This document shows positions 34,330 through 45,387 of a DNA stretch of 56,943 bases, in pieces. The stretch lies in assembly GCF_000745955.1 (NCBI RefSeq), contig NZ_JQKH01000010.1, positions 1 to 56,943 of the forward strand, given 5' to 3'. The notes beneath the pieces were generated by a model. The model saw only the letters and a list, made by a program, of their open reading frames with translations, ran no database searches and was not told the DNA's origin. Source of the DNA: Alysiella crassa DSM 2578. GTDB lineage: Bacteria; Pseudomonadota; Gammaproteobacteria; Burkholderiales; Neisseriaceae. Both the position numbers and the translations under genes were made by a program. Positions within the stretch are counted from its first letter, which is position 1. Every line of letters begins with the position of its first letter.

Positions 34330-37300
34330 ATGTCTGTGATTACCGCTCTGCGCGGCGCGTCCGCCTTATCCCCTTTTCGTGTAGAAAAATTATTGCAAAA
34401 AGCCCAAAATTTGGGGCTGCCTGAAAGCCAATTTGCCAGCGAATACTGGTATTTTGTGTCATCGCCAGCCGCTTTGAGCGATGAAACCGTACAAAAATTA
34501 CAGGCATTGTTGGCGGCGCAATGCGTCCACGCGCCTGAAATGTTGGGCAATTTTTTCCTGATTACCCCGCGCATTGGCACGATTTCGCCTTGGGCAAGCA
34601 AAGCCACCGACATCGCCCACAACTGCGGTTTGCAAGAAATTGAACGCATTGAACGCGGCATGGCGGTTACGCTTTCAGGCAGCCTGAACAACGAACAACG
34701 CCAAAAATGGGCAGATTTGCTCCACGACCGCATGACCGAATCGGTGTTGTCCGATTTTCAGGCAGCCGAAAAACTGTTTTCACAGCACAATCAGCAAACT
34801 TTTGAAACCATTGATGTTTTAAACGGTGGCAAACGTGTTTTGGAACAAGCCAATCAAAACATGGGCTTGGCATTGTCGCCCGATGAAATTGATTATCTGA
34901 TTGAAAATTATCAAAATTTAAACCGCAACCCCACCGATGTGGAATTGATGATGTTCGCGCAAGCCAATTCCGAGCATTGCCGCCACAAAATTTTCAATGC
35001 CGACTTTGTGTTAGATGGCGAAAAACAAGAAAAATCGCTGTTCCGCATGATACGCGACACCCACGAAAAATCGCCCAACGGCACCATCGTTGCCTACAAA
35101 GACAATTCTTCGGTGATTGAGGGCGCAAACATCGCGCGTTTCTACCCCAATCCCAATCATCAAGCCTATGAATTTCATCAGGAAAACACCCACATCATCA
35201 TGAAAGTGGAAACCCACAACCACCCCACCGCCATCGCCCCATTCGCTGGCGCGGCAACGGGTGCAGGGGGCGAAATCCGCGATGAAGGCGCAACAGGTCG
35301 CGGCTCACGCCCCAAAGCAGGTTTGACAGGCTACACGGTTTCCAATTTGCACATTCCTGATTTTAAACAAAAATGGGAAATCCCCTACGGCAAACCGCAC
35401 CACATCGCCTCGCCTTTGGACATCATGATGGACGCGCCCATTGGCGGTGCGGCTTTCAACAATGAATTTGGTCGCCCCAATTTATTGGGCTATTTCCGCA
35501 CTTTTGAAATGGCGCATTCAGGCAGCGTGCGCGGTTTTCACAAGCCGATTATGATTGCAGGCGGATTGGGCAATATTCAAGCAGAACAAACACATAAACA
35601 CGAAATTCCCGCAGGCGCATTGTTAATCCAACTGGGCGGCAAGGGCATGCTCATCGGTTTGGGCGGTGGCGCGGCTTCGTCTGTGGACACAGGCAGCAAT
35701 GCAGCCGATTTGGATTTCAACTCCGTGCAACGCGGCAACCCCGAAATTGAACGCCGCGCTCAAGAAGTGATAGACCGTTGCTGGCAATTGGGCGCGGACA
35801 AAAATCCGATTATTTCCATACACGATGTGGGCGCAGGCGGTTTGTCCAACGCCTTCCCCGAATTGGTCAATGATGCAGGGCGTGGCGCGGTGTTCAAATT
35901 GCGCGATGTGCCTTTGGAAGAACACGGTTTGTCGCCCATGCAAATTTGGTGCAACGAGGCGCAAGAGCGTTACGTTTTGGCGATTTTGCCTGAAAATCTT
36001 GAATTGTTTACAAAAATTTGTGAACGTGAACGTTGCCCCTTTGCCGTAGTCGGCACGGCAACCGATGACGGTCATTTGCAGGTGCGCGATGATGTGTTTG
36101 GCAACAATCCTGTGGATTTGCCTTTGAATGTGTTGTTGGGCAAACCGCCAAAAACCACACGCACCGACCTTTTCAGGCAGCCTGAAAAACGCGCATTCCA
36201 ATCACAACAATATGATTTAACAGAAAGTGTTTACCGCGTTATGCGTTTGCCAGCCGTTGCCAGCAAACATTTTCTGATTACCATTGGCGACCGCACCGTA
36301 GGCGGCATGACCCACCGCGACCAAATGGTGGGCAAATATCAAGTGCCAGTTGCCGATTGCGCGGTAACGCTGATGGGCTTTCAAACCCACAAGGGCGAGG
36401 CGATGAGCATGGGCGAAAAACCACAACTCGCCTTATTTGACGCGCCCGCCTCGGGCAGAATGTGCGTGGGCGAGGCAATGACCAACATCGCCGCCGTGAA
36501 CATTGGCGACATCGGCAACATCAAATTGTCCGCCAACTGGATGGCAGCCTGCGGTGTGGCAGGCGAAGACGCGAATTTGTATCGCACCGTGCAATCGGTT
36601 TCCCAATTTTGTCAAACACTTGGCGTGAGCATTCCTGTGGGCAAAGACAGCCTGTCCATGAAAACCGTGTGGCAGGAAAATGGCGAAAACAAAGCCGTTG
36701 TTTCGCCTTTGAGTTTGATTGTGTCCGCATTTGCGCCCGTGCAAGATGTTCGCAAAACCGTTACGCCCGATTTAAAACCGATTGAAAACAGCGTGTTATT
36801 GCTGATTGATTTGGGCATGGGCAAATCGCGCATGGGCGGTTCGGCATTGAGCCAAGTGTGGAACGATTTGGGCGGCGAAAGCCCCGATATTGACGCAGGC
36901 AGCCTGAAAAAATTCTTTGATTTAATGCAAATTTTAATCAATGAAAACAAAATCTTGGCATACCACGACCGTTCCGATGGCGGCTTGTTGGCAACGGTGG
37001 CGGAAATGGCGTTTGCAGGGCGTTGCGGCATTGTGTTGGATTTGAACGAAGATTTTGCCATGGAAAAACTCGTGAACAATGTGTCGGATTTGGACATTTT
37101 GTTCAACGAAGAATTGGGTGCGGTGTTGCAAATTCGCGCGGAAGATTTGCAATACATTCAAGCACTTTTTGAAAATTACGATTTTGCCGAAACCATTTAC
37201 CAAATCGGTGCGGTTGAGCCCAATCACACGCAAATGCGAATTGAAAGCGATGAAAATCACGTTTTTGATTTGTTGGATTTGCAAAAAGCGTGGCAAGAAA

Positions 37301-38229
37301 CGTCTTACCAAATCCAAAAATTGCGCGACAATCCAGCGTGTGCCGACAGCGAATTTGCCTTGATTGGCGATGAAAAAGCGCGTTTGTTTGCCGATTGGCC
37401 CTTTGATTTGAAAGAAGACATTGCCGCGCCCTACATTTCAGGCAGCCTGAAACCGAAAATCGCCATTTTGCGCGAACAGGGTGTGAACGGTCATTTGGAA
37501 ATGGCGGCAGCGTTCCATCGTGCAGGTTTCCAAGCGATTGATGTGCATATGTCTGATTTAATGGCAAATCGTGTGAAATTGTCCGATATGCAAATGTTGG
37601 CAGCCTGTGGCGGATTCAGCTATGGCGATGTGTTGGGCGCAGGCGAAGGTTGGGCGAAATCCATTTTGTTCCACCCCAGATTACGCGATGAATTTGCCGA
37701 ATTTTTCAACAATCCCAATACCTTAACTTTGGGCGTGTGCAACGGTTGCCAAATGGTCAGCAACTTGGCGGAAATCATTCCCAACGCGCAAAATTGGGCG
37801 AAGTTCAAGCGCAATCAATCGGAACAATTTGAGGCGCGTTTGAGCATGGTGCAAGTGTCTGATTCGCCATCGTTAATTTTGCGTGAAATGCGTGGCGCGA
37901 TGTTGCCTGTGGTCGTGAGTCATGGCGAGGGGCGTGCGGATTTTGGGCATTTAAATTCAAATGGTGCGGTGCCAAATGATGTGAACATCGCCCTGCAATA
38001 TGTGGACGGCTGGGGTCAAGTTACGCAAGAATATCCTTTAAATCCAAATGGTTCGCCCAACGGCATTGCGGGCATTACCACAACGGACGGTCGCGTAACG
38101 ATTATGATGCCGCACCCCGAACGCGTGTTCCGCACCGCGCAGATGAGTTGGTGTCCCGATGAGTGGCGCGACAACGAATTGAGTGGGTGGTATCGTTTGT
38201 TTGCAGGGGCGCGTAAGGCTTTGGCTTGA
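34330..38229 (+). CDS. purL: Phosphoribosylformylglycinamidine synthase
   Basis: 1299 residues from the ATG at 34330 ([25 protein letters not shown]); a GTG five codons earlier is less likely. This is the long single-chain PurL of Gram-negatives: N-terminal PurS-like region, two AIR-synthase-type halves ([61 protein letters not shown]), and a C-terminal class I glutamine amidotransferase with the nucleophile in GVCNGCQM and the PHPER histidine. It turns FGAR, ATP and glutamine into FGAM in purine synthesis. At least three DUS copies lie in frame (read as SGSLNN, FRQPEK and AGSLKK). A DUS-pair terminator follows. Confidence 0.97.
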   Translation: MSVITALRGASALSPFRVEKLLQKAQNLGLPESQFASEYWYFVSSPAALSDETVQKLQALLAAQCVHAPEMLGNFFLITPRIGTISPWASKATDIAHNCGLQEIERIERGMAVTLSGSLNNEQRQKWADLLHDRMTESVLSDFQAAEKLFSQHNQQTFETIDVLNGGKRVLEQANQNMGLALSPDEIDYLIENYQNLNRNPTDVELMMFAQANSEHCRHKIFNADFVLDGEKQEKSLFRMIRDTHEKSPNGTIVAYKDNSSVIEGANIARFYPNPNHQAYEFHQENTHIIMKVETHNHPTAIAPFAGAATGAGGEIRDEGATGRGSRPKAGLTGYTVSNLHIPDFKQKWEIPYGKPHHIASPLDIMMDAPIGGAAFNNEFGRPNLLGYFRTFEMAHSGSVRGFHKPIMIAGGLGNIQAEQTHKHEIPAGALLIQLGGKGMLIGLGGGAASSVDTGSNAADLDFNSVQRGNPEIERRAQEVIDRCWQLGADKNPIISIHDVGAGGLSNAFPELVNDAGRGAVFKLRDVPLEEHGLSPMQIWCNEAQERYVLAILPENLELFTKICERERCPFAVVGTATDDGHLQVRDDVFGNNPVDLPLNVLLGKPPKTTRTDLFRQPEKRAFQSQQYDLTESVYRVMRLPAVASKHFLITIGDRTVGGMTHRDQMVGKYQVPVADCAVTLMGFQTHKGEAMSMGEKPQLALFDAPASGRMCVGEAMTNIAAVNIGDIGNIKLSANWMAACGVAGEDANLYRTVQSVSQFCQTLGVSIPVGKDSLSMKTVWQENGENKAVVSPLSLIVSAFAPVQDVRKTVTPDLKPIENSVLLLIDLGMGKSRMGGSALSQVWNDLGGESPDIDAGSLKKFFDLMQILINENKILAYHDRSDGGLLATVAEMAFAGRCGIVLDLNEDFAMEKLVNNVSDLDILFNEELGAVLQIRAEDLQYIQALFENYDFAETIYQIGAVEPNHTQMRIESDENHVFDLLDLQKAWQETSYQIQKLRDNPACADSEFALIGDEKARLFADWPFDLKEDIAAPYISGSLKPKIAILREQGVNGHLEMAAAFHRAGFQAIDVHMSDLMANRVKLSDMQMLAACGGFSYGDVLGAGEGWAKSILFHPRLRDEFAEFFNNPNTLTLGVCNGCQMVSNLAEIIPNAQNWAKFKRNQSEQFEARLSMVQVSDSPSLILREMRGAMLPVVVSHGEGRADFGHLNSNGAVPNDVNIALQYVDGWGQVTQEYPLNPNGSPNGIAGITTTDGRVTIMMPHPERVFRTAQMSWCPDEWRDNELSGWYRLFAGARKALA

Positions 38230-38244
38230 TTGTTTTTTTGAATC

Positions 38245-38294
38245 AATAAGGCAGCCTGAAAACTAGGGAAACTGGTTTTCAGGCTGCCTTTATT
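38245..38294 (+). terminator. DUS-pair terminator after purL
   Basis: AATAAGGCAGCCTGAAAAC and its inverse GTTTTCAGGCTGCCTTTATT form a long stem around a short loop, with a T-rich tail. It begins 15 bp after the purL stop codon. Confidence 0.8.
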
Positions 38295-38304
38295 TTTGGG
38301 AATG

Positions 38305-38411
38305 TATAGTGGATTCAATTTAAATCAGGACAAGGCGACAGCGACCGCCGTGTACACTGAGTACATAAGGGAGCTGGCAACGCGGTACTGGTTTAAATTG
38401 AATTCACTATA
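38305..38411. mobile_element. Correia-like repeat element (full-length)
   Basis: 107 bp bounded by TATAGTGGATTCAATTTAAA and its inverse ending TTGAATTCACTATA, and flanked by TA. Internal blocks CAGGACAAGGCGAC and GGCAACGCGGTACTGG match Neisseria Correia elements. It lies 120 bp upstream of the large secreted protease-adhesin gene, where such elements can contribute promoter or IHF sites. Confidence 0.88.
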
Positions 38412-38530
38412 AATTGCTTGTGTTGTAAAAATGCGTTAGTTTAGGCTGATTATTTTATAAAAATCAAAGCGTTTTTCTGCAAAATTATTTACAATACATC
38501 ATTCATTTTTATTTTAGGAAAGGCAATATC

Positions 38531-41500
38531 ATGGCAGTAAGCACTTTACGCGTTATCCATAATGGACAAATTCAAGATTTCCCCATTCGCGCCAATCAAA
38601 CCCTGCGCATTCCTGCCAAAGCAGGGGCAAAATATCAATTGCTCAATGAACATGGCGCATTAATGATTGAGCCACACACGCAGGTGGCGGGGCAAGATTT
38701 GCTGGTGTTTGCCGAGCGAAATGCCACGCAGCCATTTTTAGTGATTGAAAATTATCGTGATTTTGCGGAAATTGTTGATAAATACGAGCTGATGAATATG
38801 CAAACCACGCTGGCTTTGGGTGATGGCAGTGTGTTGATGCCGATTGCGCCGCAAACCGCGACAGTTACGGCGGCGAGTGCGGAAGTGGCAACGCAAGTTG
38901 GCATGACGACTGGCGCAAAAGTGGCTTTGGGGGCGGTGGGTGTTTTGGGTGTGGGTTTGTTGGCGGCGGCTGGCGGTAGTGGTTCGGGTGAAGAAAGTAC
39001 GAATAATCAAAACCCTGCACCAAGCACGCCACCCACACCCAGCAATCCTACGCCAAGTACACCACCTATGCCTAGCAATCCTGCACCAAGCACACCGCCA
39101 CCGAGTAATCCTACACCGCCATCTAAACCACAGCCAACGGTGCGGATTGTTACGACCAAAATTACCGATGACAATATCATCAATATCGCCGAACAAACGG
39201 CGCAATACACCATTTCAGGCAAAACCACCAACGCCGCTAATGGCACAGTAACTTTACTGATTGATGGCAAATCCATTGCCCAAGCGCAGGTTCAAGCAGA
39301 CGGCACATTTACGGCGACTGTTAAAGGGCAAGATTTGGTTGCAGGCAGCCTGAAACAAATTGTGGCGAAAGTTACAGCAAATGGCGAAACGGCAACATCT
39401 GCGCCTTTGGTGTATCAGGTGGACACGGTTGCGCCTACCGCCAGCGTAGAAATTAAACAAATTGCCGAAAACAATATTTTGAATTTAAATGAAGTTGCCA
39501 AAACTGATTTGCAAGTTACGGGCAATATTGGCAATTTGGAAAGTGGCGCAACGGCAAAAGTAACAATTAATGTTAATGGTAAAGATATTGCGGCGACTGT
39601 TTCGGGCAACACGTTTACCGCGATGGTGAACGGTGCAGATTTGGCGGCGGATTCGGATAAACAAATTAGCGCAAAAATTATCGTAACGGATAAGGCGGGT
39701 AATTCGTCTGTGGCGCAAAATGTGGCGACTTATAGGGTTGAGCCGCAACCCAAGCCCATGCCAACGGTACAAATTTCCACCAACAAAATTACCGATGACA
39801 ATATCATCAATATCGCCGAACAAACCGCGCAATACACCATTTCAGGCAAAACCACCAACGCCGCTAATGGCACAGTAACTTTACTGATTGATGGCAAATC
39901 CATTGCCCAAGCGCAGGTTCAAGCAGACGGTACATTTACGGCGACCGTTAAAGGGCAAGATTTGGTTGCAGGCAGCCTGAAACAAATTGTGGCGAAAGTT
40001 ACAGCAAATGGCGAAACAGCAACATCTGCGCCTTTGGTGTATCAGGTGGATACTGTTGCGCCTACCGCTAGCGTAGAAATTAAACAAATTGCCGAAAACA
40101 ATATTTTGAATTTAAATGAAGTTTCCAAAACTGATTTGCAAGTTACGGGCAATATTGGCAATTTGGAAAGTGGCGCAACGGCAAAAGTAACAGTAAACGT
40201 CAATGGTAAAGATGTGAACGCGACCGTTTCGGGCAACACATTTACCGCGATGGTGAACGGTGCGGATTTGGCGGCGGATTCGGATAAACAAATTAGCGCA
40301 AAAATTATCGTAACCGATAAAGCGGGTAATTCGTCTGTGGCGCAAAATGTGGCGACTTACACGGTTGAGCCAAGCGAACCTGTTAGTTTAACGCTGGAGC
40401 ATGTGAGCGATGATAATGTGGTGGCGTTGAATGAAACACCTGTTTTAACGCGCATTTCAGGCAGCCTTGATGTGAGTGGGCAAGCACCGATTTTCCGCGC
40501 CAAAGGCATTTTGCAAAATATTGCGCTGACCATTGGCAGCAAAACTTTTGAACGCGTTGGCTTGGTGTATGACAAAGCAAGCAAGGGTTATACGTTTACG
40601 TTTGATGTACCGACTGAGGAATTAACCGCCTTACAAGGGCAGCCGATTTCCTACGATGTGGGACATCAGCGCGAGTATCACATTTTCTATCCTGATTCCA
40701 TTGGTTTTGAAGCAAGCATTCCACAAACCATCAATAGCCAACTGAATAATATTGCGGAGGCGATTACGCTCAATAGCCCTGTGGTTTCTGGCAATCAGGG
40801 CAGCTATACCATTGCCAATATGAAAACGGCAACAGATACGGAAACCCTTTCAGGCAGCCTGAAAGGTTCGTTTGTGGCTGGGGAAGCGGTTAATATTTTG
40901 TTGAATAATCAAACTTATACCGCAAGCGTAGATGGCAATGGCAAATTCACTACAAAAGTTTCCACGCAAGATTTGGTGCAAGACAGCGACAAAAAAGTGG
41001 AAGCGGTATTGGCGCGTCAGCCCGATAAAACCGATGTATTGTCATACACGGTGGTGCAGCCTGTTCCCAAAGCCGAAGAATTTGTCGCAGGTAATCAACA
41101 CGCACAGCCCACAACGGTAGAAAACCCTGTGGGTGCGGATATTAATGCACCGTATTTTATTAAAAATCTGGCTTATGATTATGAACATACTGATGGTGAT
41201 GGTGCCAATCAGCATTTGGGTTATTTAGAAGGTCATATTTATGGTAATAAACGTGTGATTACCTATCATATTCCCACCCAAACAGAATTGGATGAAATGC
41301 GAGGTAGCCCATCCAATAAGGCAACATGGACGAAATTTGGCTTTGATACCAATTATGAAAACCATGTGGGGGCACAACCTACCTATGATTTTCTTGCCAA
41401 ATATAATTTTGATAGGTTGCTTCAGATGAATCCTGTTGCCTTTAATAACGAAAATACACAGGCAATTCACACCACCATTGAAATGATTGAAAAATATGCC

Positions 41501-42739
41501 AATGTGGATTTTGTGGAAGTCAATTCGGTGAAAGAATCCAATTTGGATTTCTATTTGGTGGATTTCACTAGAGTGAACGGTGCAGGCGCATTTAATGATG
41601 ACTATGGGAAACCTGTGGGCAAGGCAGGTCAATCATCTATGGGCGGTGATGTGTATTTAAGTAGTGGCTTTTTCCATATTAAAGGCAGAACATTGAATAC
41701 CGATGAAGGCATTCAAACTGCCGTGCATGAAACCTTGCATTCATTGGGCTTCAAACATCCACATTTAGATGAGGGTGAACCAAACAGCATTCCACATTTT
41801 TCTGCGGAACAAGATTCAGGCAGCTTCACCACCATGAGTTATTTGCGTGATGTGGTCAATAATCCGCGCGAGCCGCATTTGTATGATATTGCCACTTTGC
41901 ATTATTTCTATGGTGTGAACACGGCTCATCGTGCTGGCAACGATACTTACACCTTTAAAGATTACAACCCACAAAGTGCCGATGGCGATATTTACATTTG
42001 GGACGGCGCAGGTGTGGACACATTTGACGCGTCCAAAGAAGCGCAAGGCGTGAATGTGAATTTAAGCCCTGGCTCATTGATTTACGCCGATAAAAACGAT
42101 ACTGGCACCAGCTTTGGTTTACTCAAAGGCGTGAGCGTATTACGGTCTGATTATGAAAACGGCAATTTAACGCCTTACACAGGCAACGATGATAAAGCGG
42201 AAGTGGTTCGCGTACACGAAATTGCCGAAGGCGTGTCCTTTATTGGTTACGGCACACAATTGGAAAACCTGATTGGTTCCGCCCACGATGATTTGCTCAC
42301 AGGCAACGCCGCGCACAATCTGATTCAAGGCGGTGCAGGCAACGACAAAATCGCAGGTAAAGATGGCAACGACACCTTAATGGGTGGCAATGGTAACGAC
42401 CAAGTGCAAGGCGATGCAGGCGATGACATCTTGTACGGCGGTTTGGGCGTGGACACGCTCACAGGCGGTGCAGGCAAAGACCAATTTGTGTTCAACACAT
42501 GGGCAGCAAACGAAGTGGACATCATCACCGATTTCAATGTGAACGATGACAAAATCGCCCTGTCCAGCGTGTTCCACGAAAACACATTGACCCAATTTAG
42601 CGATTATATGCAATACAACAAAGCCACAGGCGAATTGCGTTACGACCAAGATGGCAAGGGTACGCAAGCCGAATTTGTTACTTTTGCCAAAGTAACGGCA
42701 GGTTTGGATATTGAACAAAATCACTTTGTGATGTTGTAA
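38531..42739 (+). CDS. Large secreted protein: BapA prefix, Ig-like repeats, M10 serralysin-like protease, RTX repeats
   Basis: 1402 residues with no Sec signal. Residues 1-125 look like the BapA/LapA prefix domain, followed by a glycine-rich hydrophobic turn (139-160) and a P/S/T-rich linker (160-200). Two nearly identical 209-residue blocks (about 201-410 and 411-618) are Ig-like and resemble biofilm-adhesin repeats; two further Ig-like parts follow (about 620-845). The zinc motif HETLHSLGFKH (H1066, E1067, H1070, H1076) and the Met-turn SFTTMSY (M1102) mark an M10 metalloprotease. RTX nonapeptides (GGAGNDKIAGKDGNDTLMGG onward, about 1267-1320) bind calcium and a C-terminal tail fits type I secretion. 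AGGAAAGG precedes the ATG. No ABC exporter genes are nearby. Confidence 0.88.
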   Translation: MAVSTLRVIHNGQIQDFPIRANQTLRIPAKAGAKYQLLNEHGALMIEPHTQVAGQDLLVFAERNATQPFLVIENYRDFAEIVDKYELMNMQTTLALGDGSVLMPIAPQTATVTAASAEVATQVGMTTGAKVALGAVGVLGVGLLAAAGGSGSGEESTNNQNPAPSTPPTPSNPTPSTPPMPSNPAPSTPPPSNPTPPSKPQPTVRIVTTKITDDNIINIAEQTAQYTISGKTTNAANGTVTLLIDGKSIAQAQVQADGTFTATVKGQDLVAGSLKQIVAKVTANGETATSAPLVYQVDTVAPTASVEIKQIAENNILNLNEVAKTDLQVTGNIGNLESGATAKVTINVNGKDIAATVSGNTFTAMVNGADLAADSDKQISAKIIVTDKAGNSSVAQNVATYRVEPQPKPMPTVQISTNKITDDNIINIAEQTAQYTISGKTTNAANGTVTLLIDGKSIAQAQVQADGTFTATVKGQDLVAGSLKQIVAKVTANGETATSAPLVYQVDTVAPTASVEIKQIAENNILNLNEVSKTDLQVTGNIGNLESGATAKVTVNVNGKDVNATVSGNTFTAMVNGADLAADSDKQISAKIIVTDKAGNSSVAQNVATYTVEPSEPVSLTLEHVSDDNVVALNETPVLTRISGSLDVSGQAPIFRAKGILQNIALTIGSKTFERVGLVYDKASKGYTFTFDVPTEELTALQGQPISYDVGHQREYHIFYPDSIGFEASIPQTINSQLNNIAEAITLNSPVVSGNQGSYTIANMKTATDTETLSGSLKGSFVAGEAVNILLNNQTYTASVDGNGKFTTKVSTQDLVQDSDKKVEAVLARQPDKTDVLSYTVVQPVPKAEEFVAGNQHAQPTTVENPVGADINAPYFIKNLAYDYEHTDGDGANQHLGYLEGHIYGNKRVITYHIPTQTELDEMRGSPSNKATWTKFGFDTNYENHVGAQPTYDFLAKYNFDRLLQMNPVAFNNENTQAIHTTIEMIEKYANVDFVEVNSVKESNLDFYLVDFTRVNGAGAFNDDYGKPVGKAGQSSMGGDVYLSSGFFHIKGRTLNTDEGIQTAVHETLHSLGFKHPHLDEGEPNSIPHFSAEQDSGSFTTMSYLRDVVNNPREPHLYDIATLHYFYGVNTAHRAGNDTYTFKDYNPQSADGDIYIWDGAGVDTFDASKEAQGVNVNLSPGSLIYADKNDTGTSFGLLKGVSVLRSDYENGNLTPYTGNDDKAEVVRVHEIAEGVSFIGYGTQLENLIGSAHDDLLTGNAAHNLIQGGAGNDKIAGKDGNDTLMGGNGNDQVQGDAGDDILYGGLGVDTLTGGAGKDQFVFNTWAANEVDIITDFNVNDDKIALSSVFHENTLTQFSDYMQYNKATGELRYDQDGKGTQAEFVTFAKVTAGLDIEQNHFVML
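39132..40385 (+). repeat. Two tandem 627-bp repeats within the adhesin-protease gene
   Basis: Matching segments are offset by exactly 627 bp (209 codons): for example ACCGATGACAATATCATCAA at 39164 and 39791. Each copy contains a DUS read as AGSLKQ. The near identity at the DNA level, including synonymous positions, indicates recent duplication or conversion and predicts copy-number variation between strains. Confidence 0.9.
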
Positions 42740-42744
42740 TAAAA

Positions 42745-42777
42745 ATAGGCAGCCTGAAAAGTTTTCAGGCTGCCTTG
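42745..42777. terminator. DUS-pair terminator between the adhesin and trpS
   Basis: AGGCAGCCTGAAAA (42747-42760) and TTTTCAGGCTGCCT (42762-42775) form a 14-bp stem with a one-base loop centre. It serves the convergent trpS as well. Confidence 0.75.
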
Positions 42778-42792
42778 ATATTTAAATTTTAG

Positions 42793-43803
42793 TTAAACCA
42801 ATGATTTAATTCCCACCGCTTCTTTCACTTGCGCCAAAGTCTCACGCGCTTCCGCTCGCGCTTTGGCGGCACCCGCTTGCAAAATATCTTCAATTTGCTG
42901 CGGATTGGCGATTAAATCATGGTATTTGTCCGTCAAAGGCTCCAATTCCGCGCCAATTTTCGCCGCGAGCAATTTCTTCGCTTCGCCCCACGCCAAACCG
43001 TCATTTAATGCACGTTCAAATTCCGAGTATTCGGCTGCTGTGGCAAAGGCTTGATACATTTCAAAAATGGGGCTTTCACCTTTAAATTTGGGTACGCTTG
43101 GCTCTTTCAAATTCGTGATGATTTGATTGACCGCTTTCTGACGTTGTTTAGGTGTGAGAAACAGCTCAATCGTGTTGCCATACGATTTGGACATTTTGCG
43201 CCCGTCCAAACCCACCAACAACTCCACTTGTTCATCAATTACCACTTCAGGCAGCCTGAAAATATTTTTGCCAAAACGATGATTGAAACGCTGGGCAATA
43301 TCTCGTGCCATTTCAACGTGTTGAATTTGGTCTCGCCCAACGGGAACTTGGTGCGCGTTAAACATAATAATGTCTGCCGTCATCAAAATCGGGTAGCTGT
43401 ATAAACCCATTTCTATTTCAAAATCAGGGTCTTGCTTATCTTCCAAATTTTTGTCTACGGCGGCTTTGTAGGCGTGGGCGCGGTTCATCAAACCTTTTGC
43501 TGTGATACAGGTCAAAATCCAATTTAATTCCAAAATTTCAGGCACATCAGATTGACGATAAAACACTGTCCGCTCGGTATCCAAACCGCAAGCCAGCCAA
43601 GTTGCCGCCACCGCTTTGGTGGATTCGGCAATCATTTTCGGGTCGTGGCATTTGATGATGCCGTGATAATTCGCTAAAAACAAAAAACTTTCCACATTGT
43701 CCTGCGCAGCGGCACGAATGGCGGGGCGAATCGCGCCCACATAATTGCCCAAATGCGGAATGCCTGTGGTGGTTACACCTGTCAAAACACGGATTTTGCT
43801 CAT
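42793..43803 (-). CDS. trpS: Tryptophan-tRNA ligase
   Basis: 336 residues, class I synthetase. The HIGH-type motif is [14 protein letters not shown] near residues 10-23 and the KMSKS loop is [42 protein letters not shown] is the tryptophan-binding core. It charges tRNA-Trp with tryptophan in the cytosol. Sequence and length match the Neisseria form of the enzyme. A DUS inside the frame (about 43247-43261) is read as IFRLPE. The start ATG at 43801-43803 gives the normal N-terminus MSKIRVLTG. Confidence 0.95.
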   Translation of the reverse strand: MSKIRVLTGVTTTGIPHLGNYVGAIRPAIRAAAQDNVESFLFLANYHGIIKCHDPKMIAESTKAVAATWLACGLDTERTVFYRQSDVPEILELNWILTCITAKGLMNRAHAYKAAVDKNLEDKQDPDFEIEMGLYSYPILMTADIIMFNAHQVPVGRDQIQHVEMARDIAQRFNHRFGKNIFRLPEVVIDEQVELLVGLDGRKMSKSYGNTIELFLTPKQRQKAVNQIITNLKEPSVPKFKGESPIFEMYQAFATAAEYSEFERALNDGLAWGEAKKLLAAKIGAELEPLTDKYHDLIANPQQIEDILQAGAAKARAEARETLAQVKEAVGIKSLV

Positions 43804-43832
43804 GATTTCTTTATTTCTTTCCTGTCATATAG

Positions 43833-43993
43833 TTTCAGGCAGCCTTTCAGTACACGACAAAAATAACAGTAGGGTGCGCCGTGCGCACCAAATCCACCAC
43901 AATATTTAAATTATTCAGTCATTTGGTGCGCACGGCGCACCCTACATGATTTGTGATTGGAAAAATTGTCGTGTACTGAAAGGCAGCCTGAAA
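43833..43993. mobile_element. Composite element with 28-bp DUS-bearing terminal inverted repeats and REP pair
   Basis: Left end 43833-43860 and right end 43966-43993 are inverted repeats of 28 bp with one difference, at the central A/T of the DUS. Each end has a DUS at the outside, then a GTACACGACAA-type core. Inside is a GTAGGGTGCG REP-like inverted pair (43869-43945). The right end is identical to 128-155. No coding capacity and no obvious target duplication. Confidence 0.8.
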
Positions 43994-44013
43994 CATTTTT
44001 CAGGCTGCCTGTA
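43978..44013. terminator. DUS-pair terminator after ilvC
   Basis: AGGCAGCCTGAAA (43981-43993) and TTTCAGGCTGCCT (43998-44010) form a 13-bp stem about 30 bp beyond the ilvC stop on the minus strand. The left arm is shared with the composite element. Confidence 0.65.
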
Positions 44014-44042
44014 TTCATTTTGTCATTCAATTCATGAATGGA

Positions 44043-45065
<1,023 letters not shown>

Positions 45066-45184
45066 TTAAGAATGAGTGGAATAGTGAAAAGGTGTTCAGG
45101 CTGCCTGAAACGTGATGCGCTCGTGTTAAACGTGCCGCGTTTCGGTGCAAAAATGGCTTTTGCCCACTTTTACCGCTAAACGAT

Positions 45185-45212
45185 GTAAACGCGACATTTT
45201 ACACGCGTTTAC
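45185..45212. promoter_or_regulatory. Operator-like palindrome upstream of ilvC
   Basis: GTAAACGCG (45185-45193) and CGCGTTTAC (45204-45212) are perfect 9-bp inverted repeats, ten bases apart. Two more GCGTTTAC or TAAACG-like half sites lie near 45175 and 45224. They are about 130-155 bp upstream of the ilvC start, where a transcription factor could bind. The regulator is unknown. Confidence 0.45.
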
Positions 45213-45264
45213 CTATTTTTTGTAGCGTTTACTGATAATTTTGGGAAAATCAAGATCTCCCAGT

Positions 45265-45387
45265 ATGTACACAGGATTAAGCAGCATGAATGTGGCGGTG
45301 GGCGAGTGTTTATTGGCGCGGCAAAATGTGGACATGAGCAGCACGCTGCCAACTGGGGAACAGGGTTTGTTAGTGGATTCAATTTAA
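45265..45387 (+). pseudogene. Short open frame cut off by a Correia-like element
   Basis: A 40-codon frame starts at the ATG at 45265 (MYTGLSSMNVAVGECLLARQ, then NVDMSSTLPTGEQGLL) and ends in TAA at 45385-45387 inside the left end of the Correia-like element. The amino-acid composition is not repeat-like, so it may be the front of a gene truncated by the insertion. I do not recognise the family. It could also be chance. The remaining 500-bp gap (45057-45556) otherwise holds only regulatory and repeat sequence. Confidence 0.3.

Noticed and set aside
39000-39130. Phase-variable tandem repeat in the P/S/T linker of the adhesin
   Set aside because: The repeat units (PSTPP..PSN) are imperfect and differ in length by whole codons, so slippage would not shift the frame.
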